A DNA stretch of 64,000 nt from Cruorifilaria tuberocauda (taxonomy: Eukaryota > Nematoda > Chromadorea > Rhabditida > Onchocercidae): positions 1 through 64,000 of the forward strand of contig JABVXU010000058.1 in NCBI GenBank assembly GCA_013365365.1, given 5' to 3'. Within the stretch, counting starts at the first letter, position 1. The number at the start of each line of letters is the position of its first letter. A model generated the notes under the pieces. It was given only the letters and a program-made list of their open reading frames with translations, had not been told where the DNA came from and made no database searches. Below, in pieces: positions 12,301 through 24,771 of this stretch. A program made the position numbers and the translations under genes.

Positions 12301-15300
12301 AGGTAAGTTAACAGTATTTCAGAATGCATATATTATTGCAAATGTGAAGACGATTATATTAGTTTATCATAAAGGTTTTAAGTATAACTAAGGAGGACAA
12401 TTACTTTCATTATTTGCAAAAAAACTTGAGAATGAGAAATTGAAGTTAAAGTAAAATAGTTGGACATTAAGGTAAAATAATTATAATGAGGCCGAAAATT
12501 AGACTTACGGAATAAAATTCTTCTATGTTATTTATTCTATAAGTAAATGCACTTCCAGAATTGTGAGTACTTTAAGACTTTCATTGTACGATTTTTATTC
12601 GGCAATTAAAGCCAATTGTGCATGCCTTTTTCCCGATTCTCAACGAATGAGAATTTACGAAAATATTTCACTCTTTTGAAACTTTCATTTAAAATCTTCA
12701 AATATCCCAAAATTAAAAAAATTTTTGACGTACAAGATCTATTGCATTCCAATTACAAAGCGGTAGTATTTTTTTATTCTGAATTTCAGACTGCAATTAA
12801 AGAACGACAAAAAGATATTCCTGAATCTTTTGCTTGAAAGAAATCCCATAACTGATTTTTACGAAATGTAATCTGATATATTCGAGAAGTAGAAAAGAAT
12901 GAAACTTCATGAAGTTAGAAATAGATGAAAAATTGAATTGAAAAAAAAAATTTTCATACAATGAAGTCCATATGAATAAAAAAGCGCCATTTTGGAACCA
13001 AATATTTAACTAGTTTTTTGCTAAATATTATAGTATTTTCATTGAAAATGAGTGAATAATAAATAATGCACTCGGAAGAATAAAGATAACGAAAAGAGAT
13101 TCAGAAGTATTGAGGAACTTCAAGAAAACATATACTTTTCGGAAATTTTAGAAATCTCAGCTCGTTTGAAGAAATAAATACATAACAGAATTTCGTAAAG
13201 TATGAAAAAAGATGAAGACAATAAAAGACCTGGAATACAGAACCAAAACTTGAAATATCAATGAAACAAAACAACAGAACTGGGGTATCAGTGATCAGTA
13301 TGCATGCATTTAGGATTGTTTATTTTGATTTGTTTACATCACATTACAACCAGCTATGCTCTGTGCTGGATTGTGCATGTGCACGCGTAGTAATCAGTCA
13401 AAATAATTGAAGGCTTTTCCTTTCATTATCAAAGAGTGTTGAGATTAGTAACGACTTCGTTTGTTTTACTCTTCAAATTGATTAAATTTGCAGAAATTTT
13501 CAATTAAAAATTGCAATTTTTAAAGTAAACCTAACTTTATAGTTAAGGTGAAATGAAAATAAATAAATCAAATTCATAATGAACAGGAATGGGAATGAAA
13601 TATTTTTAAAGTAACAAGTCATCACGGAAATGGACTTTCATTTGGCAACAACATTCGATAAAATTCATTAACTGGTAATGAATTAAGTAAAAGAAGGGAA
13701 AAGTAATTTTTCAGAAATAGGATAGAAAATAAGGAAATTAAAATCCTGAAAACATAAAGTTAGACAGGAGTAGAATAACTTTACTGATATCTTTCAACTG
13801 ACCTTCTTTAAGATCTAAAAATTCGTAATGATGTAATATATAATTGATGCCATTTCCAATTCAACTAAAATTCCATTTTCTTATAAGGGTCTATCCTTAT
13901 CTAATTGTTTTACATAATTAAAACTATTTATTTAATTTCGTTTACCCCACTCATTCTCTTTCCCCCTACCCCATTTCTTCCTCTAATTATTTAGATAGCT
14001 TTTTAGGTGCTCTCAAAATATATAATTTCCTTTTTCTACTATATTTAGACGAGAAAGATATTTCTTTCATTTTCATTTTGATCGCTGCCGTTTTACCTGG
14101 ATCTTTAATTTTTCATTTCATTTTTTCCCATATATATTATATCGTTTTGCGGATGGATCAAAACCTTATTTATGCAATTATTTTCACTAACATCTTGATT
14201 TAAGCTTTTACGTTTTAATACTGATCACTCCTATCTTCAATTCATTTTAACTAATGAAATTTGTGCATTTCTTCGTTTTCTTCCTTAACAATGGCCTCAA
14301 CATATAAATGCAATTTAAAAAATTACAATCCATGGATGATAACTCATCCGTATCGATATCATGCTCGTCTTTACGATGAGCAACAAATAGGTACTTAAAG
14401 TTTTATTTCTACAGCATTCTGTCAACATCTAATATCATGCTCTTCGCGCTTATAAATGAATGTTTCTTTTGGAGTTTTGCTTTTCCAGTTTAATGTAAAA
14501 TGACTTTTTAGTTCAAGTTTTTCTGCATAATATAGAACAAACTCAGTTTCTTTCTTTGATCTTAAACCCAACATGCCTTATATGACGCTTTTTCAATTGA
14601 CTCCATTCTAATCACTAGATTCGAAAAAGAACCACTGATTTTAATTTAAAACAAATGCTCAAATTCAAGAGCCGTGATAAGTTGAAAAAGTTCGCGTCCA
14701 AAATTTAGCTTAGAATGTCTAAGAGTGCATTTGTTTACTAGTGTACATTTTAATGTCGCGCATGACTTCTTGCTAACAACAAATACTACTATGCTATAAT
14801 GTTTTCCACCCAAAACTGAACAGAATTATTGAAACAGTTCATACTTTTTAAAATCATGTAAAAACAAAGCTTGCAACTGTAGCAATTACAAGCGAGAAAT
14901 GACTGTGTGCTAATTCCGCTTTATCTTAGTTTACAATCTTCTAAAACTCAAAAGAAGCAATACATTTTAGAGTGAAAAATTTATTTCCGCAGAATTATTT
15001 TACAGATTCTTCCTTGAAATAAGTTAAAAAAAACTATGTACAAGAAAATGAATATGCACCTGTTTTTGGTAGAAGATATTTGTTCACGGAATGAATAATT
15101 ATTTAGCTTTTTCACGAGTCGGATATCATTCAATCGATTGGAACTACTATCCAACAATTCATCCGCGCAATCTGTAATTTTTCATTTAGAATTTAAGCTT
15201 TTTTTTGTTTGAAATCTTCATTTACACAGAGAAAGAAAAGAAGATCATCGCAAATTTGGCAATATGTGAATGATTATTGAAGATTATGAGGGAAAAACTA

Positions 15301-15374
15301 TTGGAAATATTAATTTAAATGGATAGAATTATAGAAAAGAACTGGATTTTCCATTTTACCGTACATATTTTATC

Positions 15375-15413
<39 letters not shown>

Positions 15414-16955
15414 GAAAATATTAAACTTTTCTTATTGTTATCACCATCACTATTACGGTCAAAGGAAACTAATAATTATGTTACCGAAATCAGATGTAAT
15501 AAGTAATATGAATCACTAATCGAAAATTTCTGCTCTTGTAGAATCGTAGAATAATAGTTGATATGATTTCAGGTATCAACCACAGTGATATTAAACAAAA
15601 ATTTCGATTTCGAGAACAATTCCGATAAGAACTGAATCCATGCAGTTAACTTATCGATATTCTTAGCTAGTTCAACGAAGATCAACTAGCTCAATGGCTC
15701 AACTTTCATAGGTAACCTGTACTCCCACAGTGAATAACATAAATGTAGAAGAAATGAGCCGATCTGAAAGTGTATGCAGCAAACTAAAAATAATGGAACG
15801 ATGAAGATAATGTGAAATAAAGGATGAGACAAGTATCACTTTATCACTTCATCATCACATGAATTCTCTCTTCAAATGAGCAAAGAAGCGAATTTCGTCA
15901 TTGAAATTAATGATAAGATAGTACTATATCAGCCAGAAGCTACACCTACAGACATCCAAAGCAATATTGCGCTTTTCATTTATGAAAGTTATGTACTCGC
16001 AAATTGTTTTCACTTATGTGAATAAATATGACATTCGTCAAAATTCGGCACAGTACAGTTCTCGTTTCCTAAAACACTAGAAGTGTTACCCAAGGAAAAA
16101 TCATAATTCAAATCCAAACCCTCGCATCTTCAGAAAAAAACCAAACAAAAAGACCATTCGTTTATACCGACATCTCAAAAAATGTTGCCCGCCGAGAATT
16201 TGCGGCCCTATGATGCAAACTTTTACATCCTACTTTGCTCAATTTGATACAAAAACCTACGCGCTCCACATCGGTATTTTTTGTAATATTGTCGTTCGCT
16301 TCCTATAACTTTTAGCAAGTTTTCCTATTTTCTTTTTTCTCGGTTTGGTTGCTTCAGATATATCAAACAAAAAACCAGGGAAAAATCGCTGGATATCCAT
16401 TAGGGGTGAAAGAGTGTGTGAAAGAAGTCAAGTTTTGAAGAGTTCTCATAATTTAAAACAAGATAAAAAGCATATCTTATTAGCAATGAAGGAAAGATGG
16501 ATCGCTAGAAACCGCTCATAATGATGATTGGAAATCGTTAAAGATTGCGTAAGATAGGAAGAGTAAAATATTGTTTACTGCAAATAGATTTTTCCTCATT
16601 TATAATGCTCAAATTGTAAGAAAAAACAAAAATTATGTAGATGGTTAATTCGAACACTAATTTTTTCTAATTATTTGTTTTCTTCGATTCTTGAAGTGAC
16701 TAAAAAAATTATGACAAAAATTCAGAAATGAATGAAAATAAGCAAAGTAAAATTAAAATAGAATAACAGTATTGACAATGTAATTGTAATATGCAATCAA
16801 AAGATGTGTTAAAACTTTTTTTTTTCACTAAAATTATTATGTTCAATATAATTATGGCCAGAAATGGGCATAAGCCAAGAAGTGATATTATGGTGATTAT
16901 TGATCCTTAAGATAATATAATTTTATTCGAGATAAAAAGGATGCTTGATGCAAAC
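3340..16955. other. 13.6 kb gene-poor AT-rich region (long intron or intergenic)
   Basis: Read on both strands, this stretch gives only short open frames of phenylalanine- or lysine-rich low-complexity composition, as expected by chance at this base composition. It contains a (TA)n microsatellite at 15378-15412 and a slightly GC-richer islet near 16190-16310 with a possible 42-base minus-strand exon (16261-16302). A 100-base exon-like block lies on the plus strand at 14291-14390. If the minus-strand exons on either side belong to one gene, this is its largest intron. Confidence 0.4.
15378..15412. repeat. (TA)n microsatellite
   Basis: About 35 bases of uninterrupted alternating A and T. It is a simple repeat, likely polymorphic in length. 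Confidence 0.95.
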
Positions 16956-17081
16956 CTTGGTTGATGCTTTTGGTGGAAACTTTTTGAAGAGATGAAGCAA
17001 CAGGTATGATAGGTTGTTGTGCTGTGCTACTCACCTGCTTATCACCCTGCTGCTTCTGTTGATCGATTATAAAACCCTCCA
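16956..17081 (-). CDS. Gln-rich exon with two possible donors, gene incomplete
   Basis: The minus-strand exon follows a clear acceptor (TTTTATCGCAG). Only one frame is open, giving EGFIIDQQKQQGDKQ followed by VSSTAQQPIIPVASSLQKVS. A strong internal donor (CAG|GTGAGT, exon end at 17035) would make a 47-base microexon. A second donor (CCAAG|GTTTGC, exon end at 16956) includes the Gln/Pro/Ser segment, which looks equally protein-like, so alternative splicing is plausible. The Gln-rich composition resembles the exons at 3093-3339 and 632-982. No domain or family was recognised. Sequence upstream on this strand (17.9-18.1 kb) is GC-richer and could be regulatory. Confidence 0.5.
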
Positions 17082-20000
17082 CTGCGATAAAATTACTATA
17101 AAAATAGAAGAATTAAGCTTTCAATCACTTAGAATTTGTAAACAAAAAGATTTTCAAAAATCAAAAACTATTTTTTTAAATATTTTTTTATTACGCAACT
17201 AATAGCATGTAGCTATGCCACGCTATAAGTATAGATGAACAAACAGTTATATGATAGTTCAGAAAAAAAGGTCATGAGATAGACTGTAAATGAGTAGAAA
17301 TTTTCTTAAATCATTTTATCTATTTTAATTATCATCCCAATCTAGATTCATCCAATCCTGTTATCAACATTTACCTAGAATACCATAAGTGCTCCAATAG
17401 TTCGCAGTAATTTTATTTCCTAATGAACATCGATGTAACCAACATTCATCATCTTCAAGGATGACCTATTAATTACTTCTTTCCTTAAGACTTAAGACTC
17501 CTTCCTTAAGACAACACTAACTGTTTGTGCGAGATTTCACATTCTTAATGACATTTAATAAAATTGAAAAATAAAATAACCATAAAATGAATATTATATT
17601 GAAAGAATTAAAGAAATGGAGTTCTAAATTTTAAGAAACTTTATCAACTGATATGATTACTATATTGGAACGAAAAACATACCTGTCAATATTATTCAGC
17701 AAATTATTTTATAGCAATATCCTAACAATTTGCCGCTGTGCAATCAAAACAATTTTTGATCTAAAAATGTCGCAAGAATTATTTCAAAAAAAAACGCATG
17801 CACCCACACAGACATATTTAAATGGTGAATTAGTGATATATGTCAGAATGAAGTCAGTAACAAGGATGAATGAAGTGTCGAAGGGTTTTTCCACACTTTC
17901 AACAATCCCCCATCGATTCCTCTCCCTCTTCCCTCCAACACGCATGCATAATTATTGCGATTATATGTTTTGTTGAAAATGGTGTCACCAAAATAGAGCG
18001 AGCAATGTTCACTTCACTTTGACGCCAAACAAAATATCCACCCGAACCATCCTCTCATTCGATTTCCCTTCCACACGATGCGCGCGATTCGACGCAATCA
18101 CTTATTATACACCAACATGCATGCACATACACGTACACGGACGCATACATATATCCCAGTATATTTTCCCAGAATGATTAATTTCTAGATCTAACTGTTC
18201 ACACACACTCACATACACACATTCAATAAATATGGTGCAGTTTCTTTCAAGGATACCAATGATAAGAACAGGAAAATATTGGAGAAAGTAAATAAAAATG
18301 ACGAAAAGATGTGTCTGTCAGCAATATCCAATAGTTAAGGCCCATTTGATAAGCCTTGTAGTTGAGGCCTATTCCATGTCTCTTCTAAAAACGATAAAGC
18401 TTGCACTGAATGAAAGAAAATGCTTCGTTTTCCTTTTTCCATTTTTGTGTTTTTTTTTTGAAAAATCAGACGATATATCTTGAGATTTTCAAAAAAATGT
18501 GCACCTAAAATTAGTAATTAAGCAGTCAAATATGTAATTTTCACGTAAATTATTTTAAATGTTTTATCAATTTCACGTGAAAAATACTAAACGCTTTATC
18601 AAATTAAAGTATTTTTATGCAAGAGGTATGATTTATAATAAGCAGAATATACTCCCAAATTCATTATAAAAATTGAAGAAAAAAATGAGGAAGAATAATT
18701 GCAAATAAATGATTGCTATAAAAATCAATGAATTAATACTGATAAGTAACGTTTTATTTCGTATAATTAATTGCAACATTCTGGTGAGTAAATTATTGCA
18801 TACCGTTTCCGGAAAATGTATGAGTAAACGGAAAGATAGATGAAGAAAGGTATGTGAAAAATCAGTAAGCTATAATTCCTTTTTTACATTCTCTATCATT
18901 TCCTTTTCAATTCTACAATGCTAATGTTTCTTGAGTTGGATTGGATTTCGCTATTTTAAGACAAGAGATGACGATTTGTCAAGCGAAAGCACGAAATAGT
19001 TGCCAATCAGTATTGAATGACGTAAATCAAATTAGTCTTCCGATTAAATAGTATAAAAGAATGAGTTTTTTCTGATGAATGAAAACGAATAATGTCTATG
19101 CATTTCGACTTTTCCTTGTGACCGTCAATTTACAATTAGTAAATCGAAAAATGAAAATAGCCAGCTGTTGAAATGGAAAGCAGAATGATAAAACAGCAGT
19201 TAGAAGTGACAGAGTTAATATTTTTAAATGTGATAGAATATAGATTATGTGATAGGTACAAAGAAGGTGAAATGATTTGGAAGACTGCTATTCTTTACGT
19301 TCGAGATGTAAGCCAGTAAAAAAACGTAGAGGTATTAATTATTTCGGATCGCTTCGGTCGAATGATAATATTAGAAGCTGAGTGATTTTGATCATTTCAC
19401 TTAAAAGTTTATCGAATGATTTGATCAATAATTATTTTTATAAAGGATTAAGAAATGTTTGATTGAGAAAGAAATGTTTAAGAAATGAAATTTATAAGAA
19501 TTAATTTTTTATATTTTTGGTAGAAAAGAGAGAAATTCGTTAAATATCATTCGAAAAAGTTACTTGTCTTGTTTTGCCGAAAATCTGCATGTTTTAAATA
19601 AATTTTAAATAAATAAATATAACAACAATGATTCGCTGTCAGTTTTTGAAATTTTACTTCTACAGTACGGTAATAATTTAAAGCAATAATGATAGTAATT
19701 AAAGCTAACATCATTGAATTTCTTATAATATCTACCGTTCAATTTGCTAGTGCTTCATAAAAAACTTTCTACAGTTAAGTAAAATTTCTGAATCTCTTGG
19801 AAAACGATATAAATTAGTTTGCAAATATTACTCGAACGCGATCGATCGGTTTTGAAATCATAAAATTTAATTTTGAACAAAAATTCATTAGATATTATCG
19901 AAAAGTTGTTGTTTACTTTTATTTACAGAAATTACATAATTTAATTGAATTCAAGTTTCCATTTTTTTAATTTTCATTATTTATTTTATTCATTTTCAAA

Positions 20001-23000
20001 TTTATTACTAGCATCAAGGGAAATTCATTTGAAAAGAAATTAGATTTAAGTTTCAACTTTTATCATGCATTTTTTTCGCTAAAGATATAGTCATACATCA
20101 AATAGTAAAACTTAGAAGGAAAAGTAACATCAACGAAAAACGGCAACAAAAAAATTGTTAGAATTGTTTAATTCTGCTCTGTAATTAAGAGAAGGGATTA
20201 GCTTAGCTGCTAATTATCAGTCATTAATCCTTCAGATCGGATGAATAATTCAAAATGAACATTTTCTTGAAAAATGTCTAAGTTATTTTTAGGTTAAGAT
20301 TTTTCTTACTTCCAATTCTTAAAAATATACAGTTAAAATTTATTATTGAGTGACAGAGATCAATTTCAGTAATTAAAAATAAAAATAATGAAGCGTAAAG
20401 TTCATTTTTTATTCTACTCGATGATAACAAGCTAAAATATAAACATATAAAATAAAATTAATAAAATATAAAAATATAAACACCAAAATATAAACATATA
20501 TGAATTATGTTATAAACTTTTTTGGATTTAAAGTGACTCAGGAAATTTTGAATAAATTATAAGAGGAAAATGGATAGTAGAAAAAAGTATAAAATATATT
20601 TTTTTGGATGTGGTTTAAGGTGAGAATTTCGTTTAAATTAGCTAATTAGATCAGTGATAACAAATTAGGAACATAAATGACTTTTCTCAATAAAGCAAAA
20701 AGAATTGAAGGAGATAGAACCATCAAACTTTTTTTGCATTCATATTTTGTCATTGGAAATGTTTTGCATGGACTAATTAACTGAAGCCAAGTAAGCTAGA
20801 TAGATAAAAAGCTAAGGCAAGGTGAGAACCATTATTTGCTTCATAATAATATCACATATGTCTCTACTCAAAATCGCTTCATTCTCCTATTTCAATCATC
20901 AAAAAATTTGTTTCATCCATCTCAATTAGTTGTAACTAATAATCGAAAATGGCACAACAGGTATTTCTTAATTTTCATTTACTTTAACTTTTTAAAATCA
21001 AGAATTTGTAATTTTTGTAGTCAAAATATGAATGCCACGTAATCTTAACTTTTTTTCTTTCCTTTCTTTATTTCAGTGTTTAAAAATATATTATAATTAT
21101 CTTCATTAACATATCCATCGCTCAGATTTTTGACAATTGAAATAGCTTTTAGTAAACGAAAGTATTCATTGTAATTTATTCCACTCAAGCTTTTAAATTT
21201 CCTCATTAAAATAAAAAGTAAATTTGAAAAATCAATAACAATGATAAACGCTGCGAACTTTTGTTTCCAAACGCTATGAAAAAGATAAAATTACTATAAC
21301 AAAGGACTTCATTTGATATGGTTTATTAAAAAATCTTTCTTTTTTATATAATTAAATATATGCTTCAAAATATGAATTAAATAGTTGGAGCGAATAAAGA
21401 ACATCTGAACTATACACATTTATTTATTTAATACATACTTATTATTGTTTTATTAAAGTAAATAACATTTGTTGAAATTATTTAAATTCATTTCAAATGA
21501 ATTAAATTTAATTAAATATTCCAATATAATATCTTTTTAAATATCGGATATCATTCATTAATTTGAAAAATGGAATAAATTGAAGCATAGAGAATTCGAC
21601 GATTTCGTATGTGAACACACAAATCAATCAATCATTTATTTACTAATATAACTTCAATGAAGATATTTGTCCTTTTCCGCTTTCTTATCACTTCTCTCGG
21701 CAAAGTATTGGAAATGATGCAAAGTGATATAAATGGAATTGATTGTTGCATTGTTTCTGAATGAACTGATCCTTTCTTAATAAGCACATTTTTATAAAAT
21801 ACTGAAATTGAACAGTTATAGTGATAGAAATGATGTATAAATATTTTCCATTAATCTCTCTTTATATCATATCAAAAATAAACAATAAACACACAAAAAG
21901 AAATGTTAGGGAAGTGCTGAGTTGAATTGAATTTAACATTACAGAACTTTTTTCTCTTCAAAATAAATACTGTTTTACAAGTTCATTCATGAACTATTAG
22001 CGCCTCGTAAAATTTAATTGTATGTATGAATTCTGCAGGGAAATATTTGAAGAATGAAGAAATCACTTTGTTCTATTAATCATTGATAAGGAAGAAATTT
22101 AAAAATATCTAATCATTTATTAGAAATGTGATAAAAGCAATAGAAGAATGAATTTTAGTGGTACTTAGCATGAAACTGGTTAAAAAATTTCATTTTCAAG
22201 TATTCCACAACTTATTTTTTGTAAGTTTACTTAATTTATAACTCGCAAGAATTAGTAGAATTGATAGAGTTGGAAGAATTAACAGAGCCGCAAGAACAAG
22301 AATTAGCAGAAATAGTTCAGTTATTTCCAGTATACTTGATATTCGTAAAATTTTCTATGAAGAACATTAGTTTTTCTTAATTTTCATACTTTGCTAATAA
22401 GCAATGTCTAATATGTATTTAAACTTGCAACAATCTTGCTACAATTCAATAATTTCGTCTTATGTTAGATAATTTTAAGCTTCATTCCACCGTTAATTAA
22501 GTTTAATGACAAAATGAAATTTTTTTTTCCATTTTCCCAACCTTTAAAACTTTTTTTATTAAAAAGTATGAGGATTTCGCGGGATCAGATTGAATCAATT
22601 GTAATGAATGCCATTCATATAGCATATTTGGAACGATCAATATTCACATTTGATTTATTTACTCTAAGTGATATAATATCAATTTATTTTCGCATAAAAT
22701 TTGAAGAACTGCATGGTACTATTTCAGATCTATTCTTCATTTCGATGAAATCAAGGTTTGTTTTTTTCATGTGGACCGAGAGTGATAAGAAAGGTACAGT
22801 TGGCATGTCTATTTACTTGTATATCGTTACACATAAATCTAATATTTGTTAGGAGATTTCCTAAACTTCGATTTTTTTAGTCTACATATCCAGTTCCCGA
22901 AATAATGGTGTGTATTCATCAAATCAGATCTTACTTGACTAAGATTTCCATCTTAAACTTAACTAGCTCAAATTTTATGCAAAAGAAGTTCAATTTCAAC

Positions 23001-24771
23001 CCAAACTACTTCATTTCCCATTAAAACACAGCGAATATAATTTGAAAAATAATACACCAAGATCATAGCGTCAACGATGGTAGTATATGGCTTAACACAA
23101 AGAAATTATAACGAATGAGATAGTCTATTTCGCAACGAGATTTCCGGAACTAAATTTTATTTACGTGCTGAACAAATGTAGCATATAATTGAAAAACTGA
23201 CACGTGCATAAAGAAATTATTGGAAATCTAGAGAAAGAAAACTATAAAAAAACTCAAAATAATACCAACAATAACTATAAGCATCGAGTAGGTAAACTGA
23301 TTTTGAATTCATTCTCCTACATAAATTTAAAGATGTGAAATGCGACAACACAAAGCATTATATACAACGGATCCGTCCCAAAACACAGATCATCCTAGAA
23401 AAAAGTGAAAGAAATATGCAACAAATTGTTGCATGCTTTTTCCATAATTTTAACTCACTTACTATTTTCTTTAGTCTCAATAATCAATAGTGAGATTGCA
23501 ATTCTCCAAAAACTTATTTTCAGAAATAAACCGAAAATTAACGCAGAACAGAGCCAAACACTAAAAAAACGAGAAGAAGGTGAAAAAAGGCATGATTAAG
23601 GCACGAAGCAAAATTAGAGCAGTCATTTAAATGACATGTGCTATACATAGATATTACTCAAAAACCAAAGAATCGTCAACAGAGTAATTAAAGAATGACA
23701 GAAAGGAAGAACGGATAGATAGAATCGCATGCCCTATGATACGACTACTCTTCAGCGCTCAAATTGTTTACATGATGCAAATAATACAGAATGCACTTTT
23801 AATGATATTTGAATAGGCTGGACAAACTGACCTGTAAACATCAAAAGAGTTAAGAATTTTTTATGAATTTCAAAAAAGTACCTAAATCATGGCCGCTATT
23901 TATGAAAAACTGAGAAATGGCTTAAGCTATTAATGAGGATTTATGACAAGGTACAGCAAAAAGAAGATATAAATACATAAAAATTGATTTACCAACATTA
24001 ACATAAAATAGATAAACAGAAGCTACCTATCTACTTTTCGTTCGACATAATAAGAAACAAACGAATTTTCTAATTTCGAGAGATGTTCTTCCACAAATCC
24101 TATTTGAATCATTATAAAGGATGTCAAAAATGTCAAAAAGCAAATTAAAATTAAGATAAACAAAATTCACGAAAAATTATCGTCCGATCATTCAGTCCCA
24201 AAAAACAGAAATGAAGAACCTAACTAAAGAATCTCAAAACTTTAATGTACCATCTTTTTCAAGAAATTTTCTTGACCAGAGTCATTTTTTTGCTGAAACA
24301 ATCATTGCACCATAAATATCAAATTCTTACTTCGTTTAAAAAAAATAGCCATTGCTAGACGATTTTTATTTTACTTCCCCAAAACCAAAAATCTCTTGAA
24401 AATTAAGGCACTTTTATCTATAACTGCTTTCCAACAAACAAATCGAGTCTTCTTTGCACAACCGTTCTTATATACAGTTAATGCAAACAAAGCGTCCACT
24501 ATTCACATTTTTGAGCACTTAAACTTTCATAGAGCCTCTGATGTGACAAAACAGTCGCACTTCTGTGAACATTCGCTTCACACAGTATCACATATTAAAG
24601 TTTTCTTCAGCACAGGAGACTAAAATTGGAAATACTTGATATTACTATATTGTTTATTTACTAATATTCAGGCTGTTATTACCACTATTTGTAGTTCACA
24701 CTTAGTTTGGTTACAATAAGGAAATAATTAGATAATAAAATATTTGTTATTTTAATTAAAATTACGAAAGC
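17082..24771. other. 7.7 kb region without a supportable gene
   Basis: AT-rich throughout. Positions about 17880-18130 are richer in G+C and CpG than the surroundings and are followed by a CA-rich patch (about 18106-18222). Simple A/T repeats occur near 20440-20510, and an imprecise AGAATTAG-type repeat near 22255-22320. The longest open frame (22514-22852, plus) has no recognisable motif and is rejected. This region separates the downstream end of the mitochondrial carrier gene from the unknown gene to the left. Confidence 0.45.
24653..24658 (-). terminator. Possible poly(A) signal of the SLC25 carrier gene
   Basis: AATAAA on the minus strand, about 115 bases beyond the carrier stop codon. 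It is the nearest canonical hexamer seen. Confidence 0.45.

Noticed and set aside
19835..19865. Minus-strand TTTCAAAACCGATCG resembling the homeobox FQNR codons
   Set aside because: No preceding Trp codon and a stop in the frame; not a homeodomain.
22514..22852. 112-codon plus-strand frame starting MKFFFPFSQPLKLFLL
   Set aside because: No recognisable domain and composition as expected by chance in AT-rich DNA; no supporting neighbour exon.
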